Source of the DNA: Dyella terrae
GTDB lineage: Bacteria; Pseudomonadota; Gammaproteobacteria; Xanthomonadales; Rhodanobacteraceae
Assembly: GCF_022394535.1 (NCBI RefSeq)
Contig: NZ_CP089414.1
Location: forward strand, 4,340,001-4,404,000
Reading direction: 5' to 3'
Length of the DNA: 64,000 nt
Shown in pieces: positions 16,815 through 26,247 of the stretch. Below the pieces are notes generated by a model that was not told the DNA's origin, did not search any database, and saw only the letters and a list, made by a program, of their open reading frames with translations. Made by a program: the position numbers and the translations under genes. Each line of letters opens with the position of its first letter. Within the stretch, counting starts at the first letter, position 1.

Positions 16815-18479
16815 ATGTTTCCATCACGGAAGCGAAGTACTTTGATGAGATCACTCACGGCGATGATTGCGACGACCGTGATCGGCGTTGCTGCCTTTGC
16901 CATGCAGCCACCCGCCGTCCAGGCGCAGTCCGCGGCGGACGACGCGTCTGCTGGCAATGAAAAGCCGAACATCCTCGTCATCTTTGGCGACGACGTGGGC
17001 ATCTCCAATCTGAGTGCCTACTCGATGGGCATGACCGGCTATCGCACGCCTAATATCGATCGCATTGCCCGTGAAGGCATGATCTTCACCGACTACTACA
17101 GCGAAAACAGCTGCACGGCTGGGCGCTCCACTTTCATCACGGGCGAAAACGTCCTACGCACTGGCCTGTCCAAGGTGGGCTTGCCGGGTGCGCCAGTGGG
17201 CCTGCAGGACAGCAACGTCACCATCGCTCAGGTGCTGAAGTCGATGGGCTACGGCACGGCGCAGTTTGGCAAGAACCATTTGGGCGACCAGGATCGCTTC
17301 CTGCCGACCAAGCATGGTTTCGACGAGTTCTTTGGAAACCTCTATCACCTCAATGCGGAAGAGGAACCCGAGCGTCCCTATTGGCCGGCGAACAACCCCG
17401 GGTTCCTTGCTCACTACAACCCGCGTGGCGTGATCCATTCCTATGCGGACGGCAAGATCGAGGACACGGGCCCCTTGACCAAGAAGCGCATGGAGACGAT
17501 CGACGACGAGACCACCGGTGCGGCGGTCTCCTACATCAAGAAGCAGGCGGATGCTAAGCAGCCGTTCTTCATGTGGATGAACTTCACGCGCATGCACGTG
17601 TTCACGCATGTGCGCCCGGAATACGAGGGCAAGGCGGGTCTCGGCAAGGGTCAGATGTACGCCGATGGCATGTGGGAAATGGACCAGAACGTCGGCAAGC
17701 TGCTGCAGACGCTGGAAGAAGCGGGTATTTCCAAGAACACCATCGTGGTCTTCACTACCGACAACGGCCCGAACGAGTTCACTTGGCCAGATTCCGCCAC
17801 CTCGCCGTTTCGTAGCGAGAAGGATTCCAACTGGGAGGGCGCCTATCGCTCGCCGGCCATGGTGCGCTGGCCTGGGCACATCAAGCCGAATACGGTGAGC
17901 AATACACTAGTTTCCGGCCTTGACTGGTTCCCGACACTGGTGGCTGCAGCCGGCGATTCGGACATCACCAACAAGCTGCTCAAGGGCACCAGCGTCGGAG
18001 GCAAGAACTTCAAGGTGCACCTGGACGGCTACAACTTCCTTCCCTACCTCACGGGCAAAACCAACGAAGGGCCTCGCAAGGAGTTCTTCTACTTCAACGA
18101 CGATGCACAGGTGATGGCAGTGCGTTTCGATACGATAACGCCGGGAGGGAAGGTGCCTACAGCGTGGAAGGTCGAGTTCTGCGAGCAGCGCGCTCCAGGC
18201 GGGCTGCAGATCTGGATGGAACCATTCGTTTGCTTGCGCGTACCGAAGATCTTCAACTTGAGGATGGACCCGTACGAGCGTGCCGATGTCGGCCCAACCA
18301 ATGGCTACTATGGTTGGGAGACGGAGAACGTCTATCTGGGCGCCGAAGGTGTGATGCGTGCCACCCAGATGTTGCAGACGTTTAAGGAGTATCCACCTAG
18401 TCAGATCCCGGCGACTTTCACCATCGACCAGGCGACCGATGCGCTGAAGCGTGAGCTGCAGCAGAAACAAGGCAAGTAA
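16815..18479 (+). CDS. Exported type I sulfatase, copy B
   Basis: 554 residues from ATG 16815 with GGAG upstream. Signal peptide (IATTVIGVAAFAMQPPAVQAQ region) and sulfatase core are as in copy A, with long identical stretches; formylglycine motif SCTAGRST has Cys100. Differences cluster in the signal peptide, near residue 145-220 and around the substrate-pocket segment before FCEQ, so the paralogues may differ in substrate. It ends with a strong terminator, so it is separate from the membrane gene that follows. Confidence 0.9.
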   Translation: MFPSRKRSTLMRSLTAMIATTVIGVAAFAMQPPAVQAQSAADDASAGNEKPNILVIFGDDVGISNLSAYSMGMTGYRTPNIDRIAREGMIFTDYYSENSCTAGRSTFITGENVLRTGLSKVGLPGAPVGLQDSNVTIAQVLKSMGYGTAQFGKNHLGDQDRFLPTKHGFDEFFGNLYHLNAEEEPERPYWPANNPGFLAHYNPRGVIHSYADGKIEDTGPLTKKRMETIDDETTGAAVSYIKKQADAKQPFFMWMNFTRMHVFTHVRPEYEGKAGLGKGQMYADGMWEMDQNVGKLLQTLEEAGISKNTIVVFTTDNGPNEFTWPDSATSPFRSEKDSNWEGAYRSPAMVRWPGHIKPNTVSNTLVSGLDWFPTLVAAAGDSDITNKLLKGTSVGGKNFKVHLDGYNFLPYLTGKTNEGPRKEFFYFNDDAQVMAVRFDTITPGGKVPTAWKVEFCEQRAPGGLQIWMEPFVCLRVPKIFNLRMDPYERADVGPTNGYYGWETENVYLGAEGVMRATQMLQTFKEYPPSQIPATFTIDQATDALKRELQQKQGK

Positions 18480-18488
18480 CTGCCTGTT

Positions 18489-18526
18489 GGACGCGAGTGA
18501 TCCAATTATCACTCGCGTCCTCTTTT
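18489..18526 (+). terminator. Strong rho-independent terminator after sulfatase B
   Basis: A perfect 12-base-pair stem (GGACGCGAGTGA / TCACTCGCGTCC) with an eight-base loop is followed by TCTTTT, nine bases after the stop. Confidence 0.8.
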
Positions 18527-18610
18527 CGATACCGGTCATTCTTACTTAAGTAGTCAGTGGCGCGCTGTTTGTTCTCTATACTCCGGAAGAACCAGCCTCG
18601 CGCGAGTTGC

Positions 18611-21130
18611 ATGCCTGCCATGAAACCTCCCCGTGTTGGAAAACAAGCCTTTGTGGCCACACCTGCCATCTCTACGACAGGCGTTGTGCCGGCACTGCTT
18701 CTCTTTGGTTCCGGAGCGGCCTCGCTGGTTTATCAGCTGCTTTGGATCAAACAGCTTTCATTGGTGGTCGGCGTCGAGGTCTATGCCGTCACCATTGCAG
18801 TAAGTGCTTTCTTCGCTGGTCTGGCTCTGGGTGGGGCGTGGTTCGGACGCAAGGCGGATCGCCTTGAACACCCACTTCGTCTCTATGCATGGCTGGAAGG
18901 TGCGGTTGCCGTTCTCGGCGTGGCCGCGACTTTCTTGCTGGCGCACAGCGCCTCTTTGTTCGCCACGCTTGAGCAGCAGATGGGTTGGCTCGCGTGGTCG
19001 CTTCCTTTTCTTCTGGTTGGCGTGCCGGCGGTTGCCATGGGCGGCACGCTGCCGGTTCTCGTGCGTACGGCTGCACGCGACAGTGTGGCTGGCATAGGCG
19101 GTCGCCTTTACGCAGCCAACACTGCGGGTGCGGTGTTCGGCGTGTTGGCCGCGCCCTTCCTGCTACTTCCTGCATTGGGTGTGCAGGGTTCTGCTTGGGT
19201 GGCCGCTGCGGTCAATGTGCTGGCCGCGCTAGTGGCGTTGGCGCTGGACCGTCGTTTGGAGCCACCGCCATCCATGGTTGCGAATCAGGGGGTAACTCCC
19301 CAGTCGGCTCGTATGGCGCTTGCGCTTTACGCCATTGCCGGTGGCATCGCGCTTGGCTACGAAGTGGTGTGGTCGCAAACCGTGGTGCAGTTCATGAGTA
19401 CGCGTTCGTTTGCGTTTGCCATGATGCTCGCTGTTTACTTGATTGGCTTGATGGCGGGTAGCGCGATATATGCGCGCTTTGCCGATCGCGTTCGTAATGG
19501 CTGGGCGGCTTTCGGGGTCCTGATCGCTCTCGCCGGTTTTGCGGCATTGCTGCAGGTAAGCCTGCTTGGCGATTGGTTGCCGACGTTGCAAGGCCAGGCA
19601 TCAAATCTGGTGATGTCGATAACAGGCAGTCGACTAGCCTCCATGTGTGCGCGCTTTGCGACAGCGGCAAGCGTGATCGTGTTGATTCCCACCCTGCTGT
19701 TGGGCGCCGCCTTTCCCGCGGTCCTTCGCCTTTCTGCCCGCGCCGACAATACGGGCCAAAGCGTCGGCTTGGCGCTCGCTTTCAACACGCTTGGTGGCAT
19801 AGCGGGTACGGCATTGACGGGTTTCCTGCTGGTGCCGACGTTTGGGCTTGTGCGGTCGCTCGCGCTACTGGCGATGCTGGCAGCGCTGGTTGGTCTGGTG
19901 GCCGTGTTCGTAGGATCCCCGCAGCGCGGCCGGGCTCGCTGGGCCGTGGTGGCGGTGACCGTGTGCTCTATGGCCGCTGCGGTGCTGACGCCTCCGCAAA
20001 AGCTGGCCAGTCTCCTAACGCAGAGCCGCGGCGGAGAGATCACCTATTACGAGGAAAGCCGAGGCGGTACGGTCGCTGTGTTGGCGCAAGGGCAGGGCGA
20101 TCACATATTTCATCGCCTGTATATCCAGGGCGTATCGAACTCGGGAGACACCTTGCCTTCGCTGCGTTACATGCGACTGCAAGCGCTGTTGCCGTTGATC
20201 ATCCATCGTGGGGAGCCACACTCGGGCCTGGTGATCGGGGTCGGGACGGGTATTACAGCCGGTGCCTTGTCGCAGTACCCGGGCCTCTCCACACGCGTCT
20301 GTGCGGAGTTGCTGCCGGCCGTGGTACGCGCCGCGTCGCAGTTTCAGGGCAACTACGGGGCGGGACAGGACCACGGCCTGGATATCCGGCTACGCGATGG
20401 TCGACGCGAGCTGCTGGCCAGCGAACAGCGCTACGACGTGATCACGCTGGAGCCGCCGCCACCCTCGGCGGCAGGCGTGGTAAACCTCTATTCGCGAGAT
20501 TTCTACCAACTGGCGGCAAGGCGACTTGCGCCAGGGGGTGTGCTGGCACAGTGGTGGCCGTTGCCGACGCAGAACGACGAAGATTCTCGCGCCATGGTGC
20601 GGGCGTTCCTCGATGCGTTTCCCCACGCCACGCTGTGGACGACTGAACTGCACGAAATGTTGCTGGTCGGCTCGAACGACCCGATCGAACTCGACGCGTC
20701 GCGGATTGAGCAGCGTTTCAATCAGCCGTCCGTCGCCGGTGCGCTGGGTGAGGTCGGCGTGAGTTCGCCAGCGGCGTTGTTGGCGACCTGGGTGACTGAT
20801 CGCGCCGGTCTTGAGCGCTATGCGGGAAGCACGCCACCCGTCACCGACGATCATCCAAGCATCGAGTACGCGACCTGGGTGCGACGCAACGAGTTGGTTC
20901 GAGTGCTTCCCGAACTGGTGGCGCTGCGGACGGAACCGCCGCTACGCGGCGCGAGCCCCGAACTGATCGAAGCCATGCACCGCCAGCGCGATGTGCTTTT
21001 CACGTTTTACGCCTCCGGGTTGGCGGCCTACCAGGGTGATCGCGACCAATGGTCCGAAGCACTGGGCTTGGTGATGCAGGCAGATGGCCAGAACCCGTAT
21101 TACCGCTGGATTGCCGGTGGCGGTCCGTGA
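18611..21130 (+). CDS. Membrane protein with C-terminal spermidine-synthase-like domain
   Basis: 839 residues from ATG 18611 (18620 is also possible; a TATACT box at 18577-18582 argues against the GTG at 18557). The N-terminal half has about 12-14 hydrophobic helices of MFS-like type (SGAASLVYQLLWIKQL is the family signature). The C-terminal part from about residue 490 is a Rossmann methyltransferase/aminopropyltransferase-like domain (VIGVGTGITAGALSQYPG, ITLEPPPPSAAGVVNLYSRDFY). The spermidine-synthase acidic pair of motif GGG(D/E) is not conserved, so polyamine synthesis is unproven. It precedes the moxR gene by 31 bases in the same direction and probably heads that operon. Confidence 0.78.
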   Translation: MPAMKPPRVGKQAFVATPAISTTGVVPALLLFGSGAASLVYQLLWIKQLSLVVGVEVYAVTIAVSAFFAGLALGGAWFGRKADRLEHPLRLYAWLEGAVAVLGVAATFLLAHSASLFATLEQQMGWLAWSLPFLLVGVPAVAMGGTLPVLVRTAARDSVAGIGGRLYAANTAGAVFGVLAAPFLLLPALGVQGSAWVAAAVNVLAALVALALDRRLEPPPSMVANQGVTPQSARMALALYAIAGGIALGYEVVWSQTVVQFMSTRSFAFAMMLAVYLIGLMAGSAIYARFADRVRNGWAAFGVLIALAGFAALLQVSLLGDWLPTLQGQASNLVMSITGSRLASMCARFATAASVIVLIPTLLLGAAFPAVLRLSARADNTGQSVGLALAFNTLGGIAGTALTGFLLVPTFGLVRSLALLAMLAALVGLVAVFVGSPQRGRARWAVVAVTVCSMAAAVLTPPQKLASLLTQSRGGEITYYEESRGGTVAVLAQGQGDHIFHRLYIQGVSNSGDTLPSLRYMRLQALLPLIIHRGEPHSGLVIGVGTGITAGALSQYPGLSTRVCAELLPAVVRAASQFQGNYGAGQDHGLDIRLRDGRRELLASEQRYDVITLEPPPPSAAGVVNLYSRDFYQLAARRLAPGGVLAQWWPLPTQNDEDSRAMVRAFLDAFPHATLWTTELHEMLLVGSNDPIELDASRIEQRFNQPSVAGALGEVGVSSPAALLATWVTDRAGLERYAGSTPPVTDDHPSIEYATWVRRNELVRVLPELVALRTEPPLRGASPELIEAMHRQRDVLFTFYASGLAAYQGDRDQWSEALGLVMQADGQNPYYRWIAGGGP

Positions 21131-21161
21131 TGCACGCTAGGCAAGGGAGCCGAGAAGACAC

Positions 21162-22142
21162 ATGAACGCCAAAGAGGCCATGTCAAACCTGCAGACGCAG
21201 ATGGAAGCGTCCATCATCGGGCAGACGGACTTGATCCGGCAGATGATTGTCGGCCTGCTGGCGAACGGGCATCTGCTTCTGGAAAGCTTGCCCGGTCTCG
21301 CCAAGACCCGGGCAGTCAAGAGCATGGCGAAGCATCTTGATACCGAGATGCGCCGCATCCAGTTCACACCCGATCTGCTTCCTTCGGACATCACTGGTGC
21401 GGAAGTGTTGCATCAGCAGGGCGGTCAGAACATTTTCCAGTTCCAACCTGGGCCCATCTTCGGCAACGTCATCCTGGCCGACGAGATCAACCGCGCACCG
21501 GCCAAGGTGCAGGCGGCGTTGCTGGAAGCGATGGAGGAACGGCAGGTCACCGTGGCGGGAACCACGCACAAGATGTCCGATCTGTTCATCGTGATGGCCA
21601 CGCAGAATCCCATCGAACAGGAAGGTACGTATCCCCTGCCAGAGGCTCAGCTCGACCGCTTCTTGTTGAAGGTGCTGGTGGACTATCCGGACCGTGACAG
21701 CGAGGTCGGCGTGCTGAAACTGGTACGCAGCGAAGAGGTGGGTGGCTCGTCCAGCGCTGCTGGTGCGACGATCACGCGCATCGAGCCAGCAAGCATTTTC
21801 GACGCGCGTGGTGAGATCCATGGCCTGCATGTGGCTCCGACCATCGAGCAATACATCATGGCCCTGGTCGATGCCACGCGGCATCCGGACCAGTACGACA
21901 AGACGCTGGCAACCTGGATCCAGGTTGGCTCCAGCCCGCGCGGCGGCATTGCACTGGAGCGCACGTCGCGCGTCCACGCGTGGCTGGAGGGTCGCGACCA
22001 TGTAACGCCAGATGACGTGCGTGCGATGGCCCATCCGGTGCTGCGTCACCGCATCATGCTTTCCTACGACGCCAGCGCAGAAGGTATCCATGCCGATCAG
22101 GTGATCGACAAGATCCTTGAACTCGTGGCCGTGCCGGCCTGA
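21162..22142 (+). CDS. MoxR-family AAA+ ATPase
   Basis: 326 residues. Walker A is SLPGLAKT (usual first Gly is Ser), Walker B is ILADEINRAP, sensor 1 ATQNPIEQEGTYPLPEAQLDRF. MoxR ATPases act with VWA proteins as chaperones for assembly or metal insertion of partner complexes. It is the first of six consecutive genes (moxR, DUF58, DUF4381, batA, batB/C, batD) with gaps of at most nine bases or short overlaps, the standard Bat aerotolerance-type operon. It is cytosolic. Confidence 0.92.
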   Translation: MNAKEAMSNLQTQMEASIIGQTDLIRQMIVGLLANGHLLLESLPGLAKTRAVKSMAKHLDTEMRRIQFTPDLLPSDITGAEVLHQQGGQNIFQFQPGPIFGNVILADEINRAPAKVQAALLEAMEERQVTVAGTTHKMSDLFIVMATQNPIEQEGTYPLPEAQLDRFLLKVLVDYPDRDSEVGVLKLVRSEEVGGSSSAAGATITRIEPASIFDARGEIHGLHVAPTIEQYIMALVDATRHPDQYDKTLATWIQVGSSPRGGIALERTSRVHAWLEGRDHVTPDDVRAMAHPVLRHRIMLSYDASAEGIHADQVIDKILELVAVPA

Positions 22143-22150
22143 GGCCATCG

Positions 22151-23101
22151 ATGACCACGGTAGAGGCCAGCGACGTCGGCACCGTTTACGTCACTCCCGC
22201 GCATCTGGCGCGCATGGAGTACGACGCGCGCCGCCTGCGCGCCACACCGCATCGTCCCCATCACAGCGTGCTGGCCGGGCGGCATGCTTCGCGGCTGCGA
22301 GGGCGTGGACTCAATTTCGAGGAGATTCGCGCTTACGTGCCCGGCGACGACGTACGCCACCTCGACTGGAAGGTATCGTTGCGTGTCGGGCATGCGATGG
22401 TACGGTCGTATACGGAGGAGCGCGACCGGCCCGCGCTGATCGTGGTGGATCAACGCATGTCGATGTTCTATGGCACGCGTCGCGCGATGAAATCGGTGGT
22501 AGCGGCGGAAGTGGCCGCACTGGGTGCCTGGATGGCATTTCAGGCGGGGGACCGCGCCGGCGCCGTGGTGTTCGACGACAGCGAGATCCACAGCCTGCGC
22601 GCGCGACGCAGCCGTTCGAGTCTCCAGGCCGTATTGGGTGCACTGGCGCGCAGCAACCAGGCGCTTCGCGCCGACAGCTCCACGCGCATCAACCCGGCAC
22701 AATTGAACGGTGCGTTGCGTGCTGCGCTCCATTTGGCGACCCACGATTACCTGGTCTTCATCGTGAGCGACTTCCTCGGGGCGGATGAAGAAACCCTGCA
22801 GCTCATCCGCGAGTTGGCCACGCACAACGACGTCATCGCCGCACTCGTGTTCGATCCTTCGGCGCGCGCCGTGCCCGATAGCGGCAAGATTGTCGTGACC
22901 GAGGGCGAGTTGCAGGTGGAGCTGGATTTCGGTCGCAAGACCATCCGCGAGCCGCTCAGCGCCATGTTCGAGCAGCGTCTGCAACAGACGGTGGAGCTGG
23001 TGCAGCGCTGCGGCGTGCCCACGCTGGCGATCGATACCGAGCAGCCTACGCTGTTGCAGGTGGCGCGCCTGCTCGGTCACTTTGCGCAGATGCGGGGTTA
23101 G
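22151..23101 (+). CDS. DUF58 family protein of the MoxR/Bat operon
   Basis: 316 residues, eight bases after moxR. The signature GRGLNFEEIRAYVPGDDVRHLDW is the DUF58 core; a VWA-like fold follows (LIVVDQRMSMFYG, FIVSDFLG). DUF58 proteins accompany MoxR ATPases throughout bacteria and are thought to be partners of the ATPase. No membrane segment is visible, so it is probably cytosolic or peripheral. Confidence 0.88.
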   Translation: MTTVEASDVGTVYVTPAHLARMEYDARRLRATPHRPHHSVLAGRHASRLRGRGLNFEEIRAYVPGDDVRHLDWKVSLRVGHAMVRSYTEERDRPALIVVDQRMSMFYGTRRAMKSVVAAEVAALGAWMAFQAGDRAGAVVFDDSEIHSLRARRSRSSLQAVLGALARSNQALRADSSTRINPAQLNGALRAALHLATHDYLVFIVSDFLGADEETLQLIRELATHNDVIAALVFDPSARAVPDSGKIVVTEGELQVELDFGRKTIREPLSAMFEQRLQQTVELVQRCGVPTLAIDTEQPTLLQVARLLGHFAQMRG

Positions 23102-23105
23102 CCGC

Positions 23106-23609
23106 ATGTATGTGTTTGTCGACCCCATCAAGATGGCATCCATCGCCGATCTCAAGGACATTCCCGCCCCGCCCCCGGTTTCCTGGATGCCGCAGACCGC
23201 AGGCTGGTGGGTGCTGGGTGGGCTCGTGTTGCTAGGTGTTCTTGTGTATGCCTCCCTGCGGTGGCGCAGGTGGTGGCGCAATCGCTACCGCCGCGAGGCA
23301 CAGGCGGAGTTGGCGGCCATCGAGCGCGCCATCGTCGACCCCGCCACACGCACGGAGGCGCTGATGGCTATTCCTGCGCTGGTGAAGCGAACCGTGCTTG
23401 CCTGGGCGTCACGTCGGGAGGTGGGGCCGATGAGTGGCGAGGCATGGCTACGCTACCTGGATCGTACGTATCCCTCCGGCGGCTTTGTGCAGGGGCCCGG
23501 CCGGCAACTGGACGCGCTGGCATACGGGCAAGGTGTCATCGGCAACGACGACCTGGCTTCACTCATGGCGTTGCTGCATCAGTGGATCGATAGCCATGTT
23601 GCAGCTTGA
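23106..23609 (+). CDS. DUF4381 single-pass membrane protein
   Basis: 167 residues from ATG 23106, four bases after the DUF58 gene stop. The short N-terminus (LKDIPAPPPVSWMPQTAGWW) is typical of DUF4381, followed by one membrane helix (about residues 34-52) and a basic cytosolic helical domain. It overlaps batA by 14 bases. The function within the Bat complex is not known; conservation of order suggests a scaffold role. Confidence 0.85.
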   Translation: MYVFVDPIKMASIADLKDIPAPPPVSWMPQTAGWWVLGGLVLLGVLVYASLRWRRWWRNRYRREAQAELAAIERAIVDPATRTEALMAIPALVKRTVLAWASRREVGPMSGEAWLRYLDRTYPSGGFVQGPGRQLDALAYGQGVIGNDDLASLMALLHQWIDSHVAA

Positions 23610-24618
23610 GTATCCCTGGCTGCTGACCTTGTTGCCGCTGCCTTTGCTGGTGTGGTGGCTGATGCCGCCCTATGGCGAGCGTACCAAGGCGGTTCGCGTA
23701 CCGTTTTTCGAAGAACTGGCCAAAGCGACAGGGCAGCAGCCGGCCCGTGGTGCAGTGGTGCTACGCGGGAACTGGCTGCGCCGCCTCCTGGCGCCGCTGT
23801 GTTGGGCATTGGTTGTGCTTGCACTTGCCGGCCCCCAGCGATTGGAGCCACCGATCGAACGAACCGAGGCGGCGCGCGACCTGCTGCTGGCGATCGACCT
23901 GTCGGGATCCATGGCGACGCCGGATTTCCTGGATCCTCAGGGGCAGCGCATTTCCAGGCTTGATGCGGTGAAAGGCGTCGTGGACGATTTCGTCCGGCGT
24001 CGCAACACCGACCGCATCGGTTTGATCGTGTTCGGTACCAATGCCTTTCCACAAGCTCCGCTGACACTGGACCACGTGGCCGTACGCGAACTGTTGGATG
24101 AACTGCGCGTAGGTATGGCCGGCGAGCAAACCGCCATCGGTGACGCCATCGGCGTGGCGGTGAAGATGACCGCGCATTCGCAGCAACGCGAGCGCGTGTT
24201 GATTCTGCTGACCGATGGCAACGATACCGCCGGTCGGATTCCCGCAGAGACAGCTGCGGGAATCGCCAAGGCCAACCATATCGTTATCCATACCATCGGT
24301 ATCGGCGATCCGAACGCCAAGGGCGAAAATCGCGTGGATCTGGATGCGCTCAAGCGCATCGCGTCGGCGACGGGTGGGCGCAGTTTTCGCGGCGAGAATC
24401 GCGAACAGCTGGCCGATATCTATGCGCTGCTCGATCGCATGACGCCCAGTAAGGTGAAGCACTCAGTTTACCGGCCCAAGGTCAAGCTGTATTACCTGCC
24501 GTTGGGTGCGGCCCTGCTGCTGATGATTTTCTATCACCTGCTGATGCTTGGCCTCTTCGCGCCGCTCGCGCGAAAGCGCGTCGCGGCGTCACTCGCATCC
24601 AGGCCATCGGAGGGCTAA
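23596..24618 (+). CDS. BatA-type VWA-domain membrane protein
   Basis: 340 residues from ATG 23596. The N-terminal BatA helix (EYPWLLTLLPLPLLVWWL) is followed by a second helix near 70-85, a VWA domain with an intact MIDAS (Asp101-Leu-Ser103-Gly-Ser105, later TDGND) and a C-terminal membrane helix. The VWA domain faces the periplasm and should bind a divalent metal and a protein partner. It overlaps the DUF4381 gene and lies three bases before the batB/C fusion. Confidence 0.9.
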   Translation: MLQLEYPWLLTLLPLPLLVWWLMPPYGERTKAVRVPFFEELAKATGQQPARGAVVLRGNWLRRLLAPLCWALVVLALAGPQRLEPPIERTEAARDLLLAIDLSGSMATPDFLDPQGQRISRLDAVKGVVDDFVRRRNTDRIGLIVFGTNAFPQAPLTLDHVAVRELLDELRVGMAGEQTAIGDAIGVAVKMTAHSQQRERVLILLTDGNDTAGRIPAETAAGIAKANHIVIHTIGIGDPNAKGENRVDLDALKRIASATGGRSFRGENREQLADIYALLDRMTPSKVKHSVYRPKVKLYYLPLGAALLLMIFYHLLMLGLFAPLARKRVAASLASRPSEG

Positions 24619-24621
24619 ACG

Positions 24622-26247
24622 ATGGACCAGGGCTTCCATTTCATCCGCCCGCTATGGCTTTTGCTGTTGCCGCTGGGCCCACTGTTGCTGTGGTGGTGGC
24701 AGCGGCGAAATGACCCGCTCCAGCGATGGAAAGGCATGATTGCACCGCATCTGCTGGCGCATCTGGTGGTGGGTGACAGCGAGCATTGGCGCGCGCGTCC
24801 CATCCATCTGGTATGCGCTGTTCTGGTCATCGGAAGCATTGCCTGCGCCGGGCCAACGTGGGAGCTGGAATCGCCGCCGTTCGCCGAGGATCGAGCCCCG
24901 ATGATGGTGGCCATGGATCTGTCGCCCGCCATGAATGCCATGGATGTGTCGCCGACACGGCTGGAGCGCGCCAAGCAGAAAGTGCGCGATCTGACGGCGC
25001 TGCGCGTGGGCGGCCGCACCGGCCTCATCGTGTACACCAATACCGCGCACATGGTGTTGCCGCCCACAGACGATGCCGCGCTGATGGAGATGTTCCTTTC
25101 GGCACTGAGCACCGACCTGCTGCCGGGCAAGGGGAGCAATGCCGGCGCTGCGCTGGCACTGGCCGATCGGTTGCTCGACGCCGAGCACGACCCCGGCACC
25201 ATCGTGTTCTTCACCAGCGGATTCGACGATGCGCAGATCCCCGCCTTCGTAGCGCACCACCAGCATTCGCGGCAGCAGGTGTTGATGCTTGCGGTGGGTA
25301 CGACCAGAGGCGGCCCGCTGCGCACGGCGAATGGCGGTGAACAGACGGGGGAAGACGGCGCGCCCGTGGTAGCGAAGCTTGATGACAAGGCGCTGCAACG
25401 GCTCGCATCGCAGGCACATATTCCATTGGCCAGCATCACCTCGAGCAATGACGACATGCAGTGGGTGCAACGCGAGGCGGTGCATCACCTGCAGATCGTC
25501 AACGATAAATCGTCCGTGCACTGGAAAGAGTACGGCTACTACCTTTGCTATCCCCTGGTGCTGATCGCTTTGTTCTGGTTCCGGCGCGGCTGGATGGTGC
25601 GCTGGGTGTTCATACTGGGGTTCGTCGGGCTGAGTGCTTTGCCGTCACCCGCCACTGCCGCCGACTGGCACGTGGCCGATTGGTTCTTCACCCCCGACCA
25701 GCAGGGGCGCTGGTACTACGAGCACCGGGATTTCGGCAGTGCGGCTGAGCATTTTCAAAGCCCTTATTGGAAGGCGTGGGCGCTCTATCAGCATGGACGC
25801 TGGGACGAAGCACAGAAGATCTTCGAGACGTTGCCCGGGTCGGATGCGAAGTTCATGTCCGGCAATAGCTACGCGCACCAGTTCGAATATCAGGAGGCCA
25901 AGGATGCCTACAACGACGCGTTGCGCCTGCGTTTTCCCTTTCCCGAAGCCGAAGCCAATCTACGGTTGATGGACACGCTGATGAAGCAGCGGGCGGAGGT
26001 GCCACCGGAGACCAAGGACGAGGACAACACGCCCGACAAGATCAAGGAAGACAAAGAGGGCAAGAAGGGCGATGAGAAGGAAGAAGCCATGGGCAAGCGC
26101 CCCATCGCGTTGCCCGCGGACGTATGGATGCGCAACCTGAGCGTGTCGCCCGCGGACTTCCTGCGCACCAAGTTCAGCATCGAGAACGGACCGCCAGCGC
26201 CCCGAGTGCCGGCACCCGCGACAAGCGCGCCGGGGCCATCGCCATGA
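24622..26247 (+). CDS. BatB/BatC fusion: VWA domain plus TPR region
   Basis: 541 residues. Two N-terminal membrane helices, a VWA domain, a further helix pair (residues about 305-345), then a TPR segment (WYYEHRDFGSAAEHF, ALYQHGRWDEAQKIFETLPG, YQEAKDAYNDALRLRFPFP) and an acidic/lysine-rich tail. BatB and BatC are separate proteins in many bacteria. The MIDAS reads Asp99-Leu-Ser101-Pro-Ala103, so the last Ser of DxSxS is lost, unlike BatA. The stop overlaps batD by four bases. It is an inner-membrane protein with periplasmic TPRs. Confidence 0.87.
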   Translation: MDQGFHFIRPLWLLLLPLGPLLLWWWQRRNDPLQRWKGMIAPHLLAHLVVGDSEHWRARPIHLVCAVLVIGSIACAGPTWELESPPFAEDRAPMMVAMDLSPAMNAMDVSPTRLERAKQKVRDLTALRVGGRTGLIVYTNTAHMVLPPTDDAALMEMFLSALSTDLLPGKGSNAGAALALADRLLDAEHDPGTIVFFTSGFDDAQIPAFVAHHQHSRQQVLMLAVGTTRGGPLRTANGGEQTGEDGAPVVAKLDDKALQRLASQAHIPLASITSSNDDMQWVQREAVHHLQIVNDKSSVHWKEYGYYLCYPLVLIALFWFRRGWMVRWVFILGFVGLSALPSPATAADWHVADWFFTPDQQGRWYYEHRDFGSAAEHFQSPYWKAWALYQHGRWDEAQKIFETLPGSDAKFMSGNSYAHQFEYQEAKDAYNDALRLRFPFPEAEANLRLMDTLMKQRAEVPPETKDEDNTPDKIKEDKEGKKGDEKEEAMGKRPIALPADVWMRNLSVSPADFLRTKFSIENGPPAPRVPAPATSAPGPSP

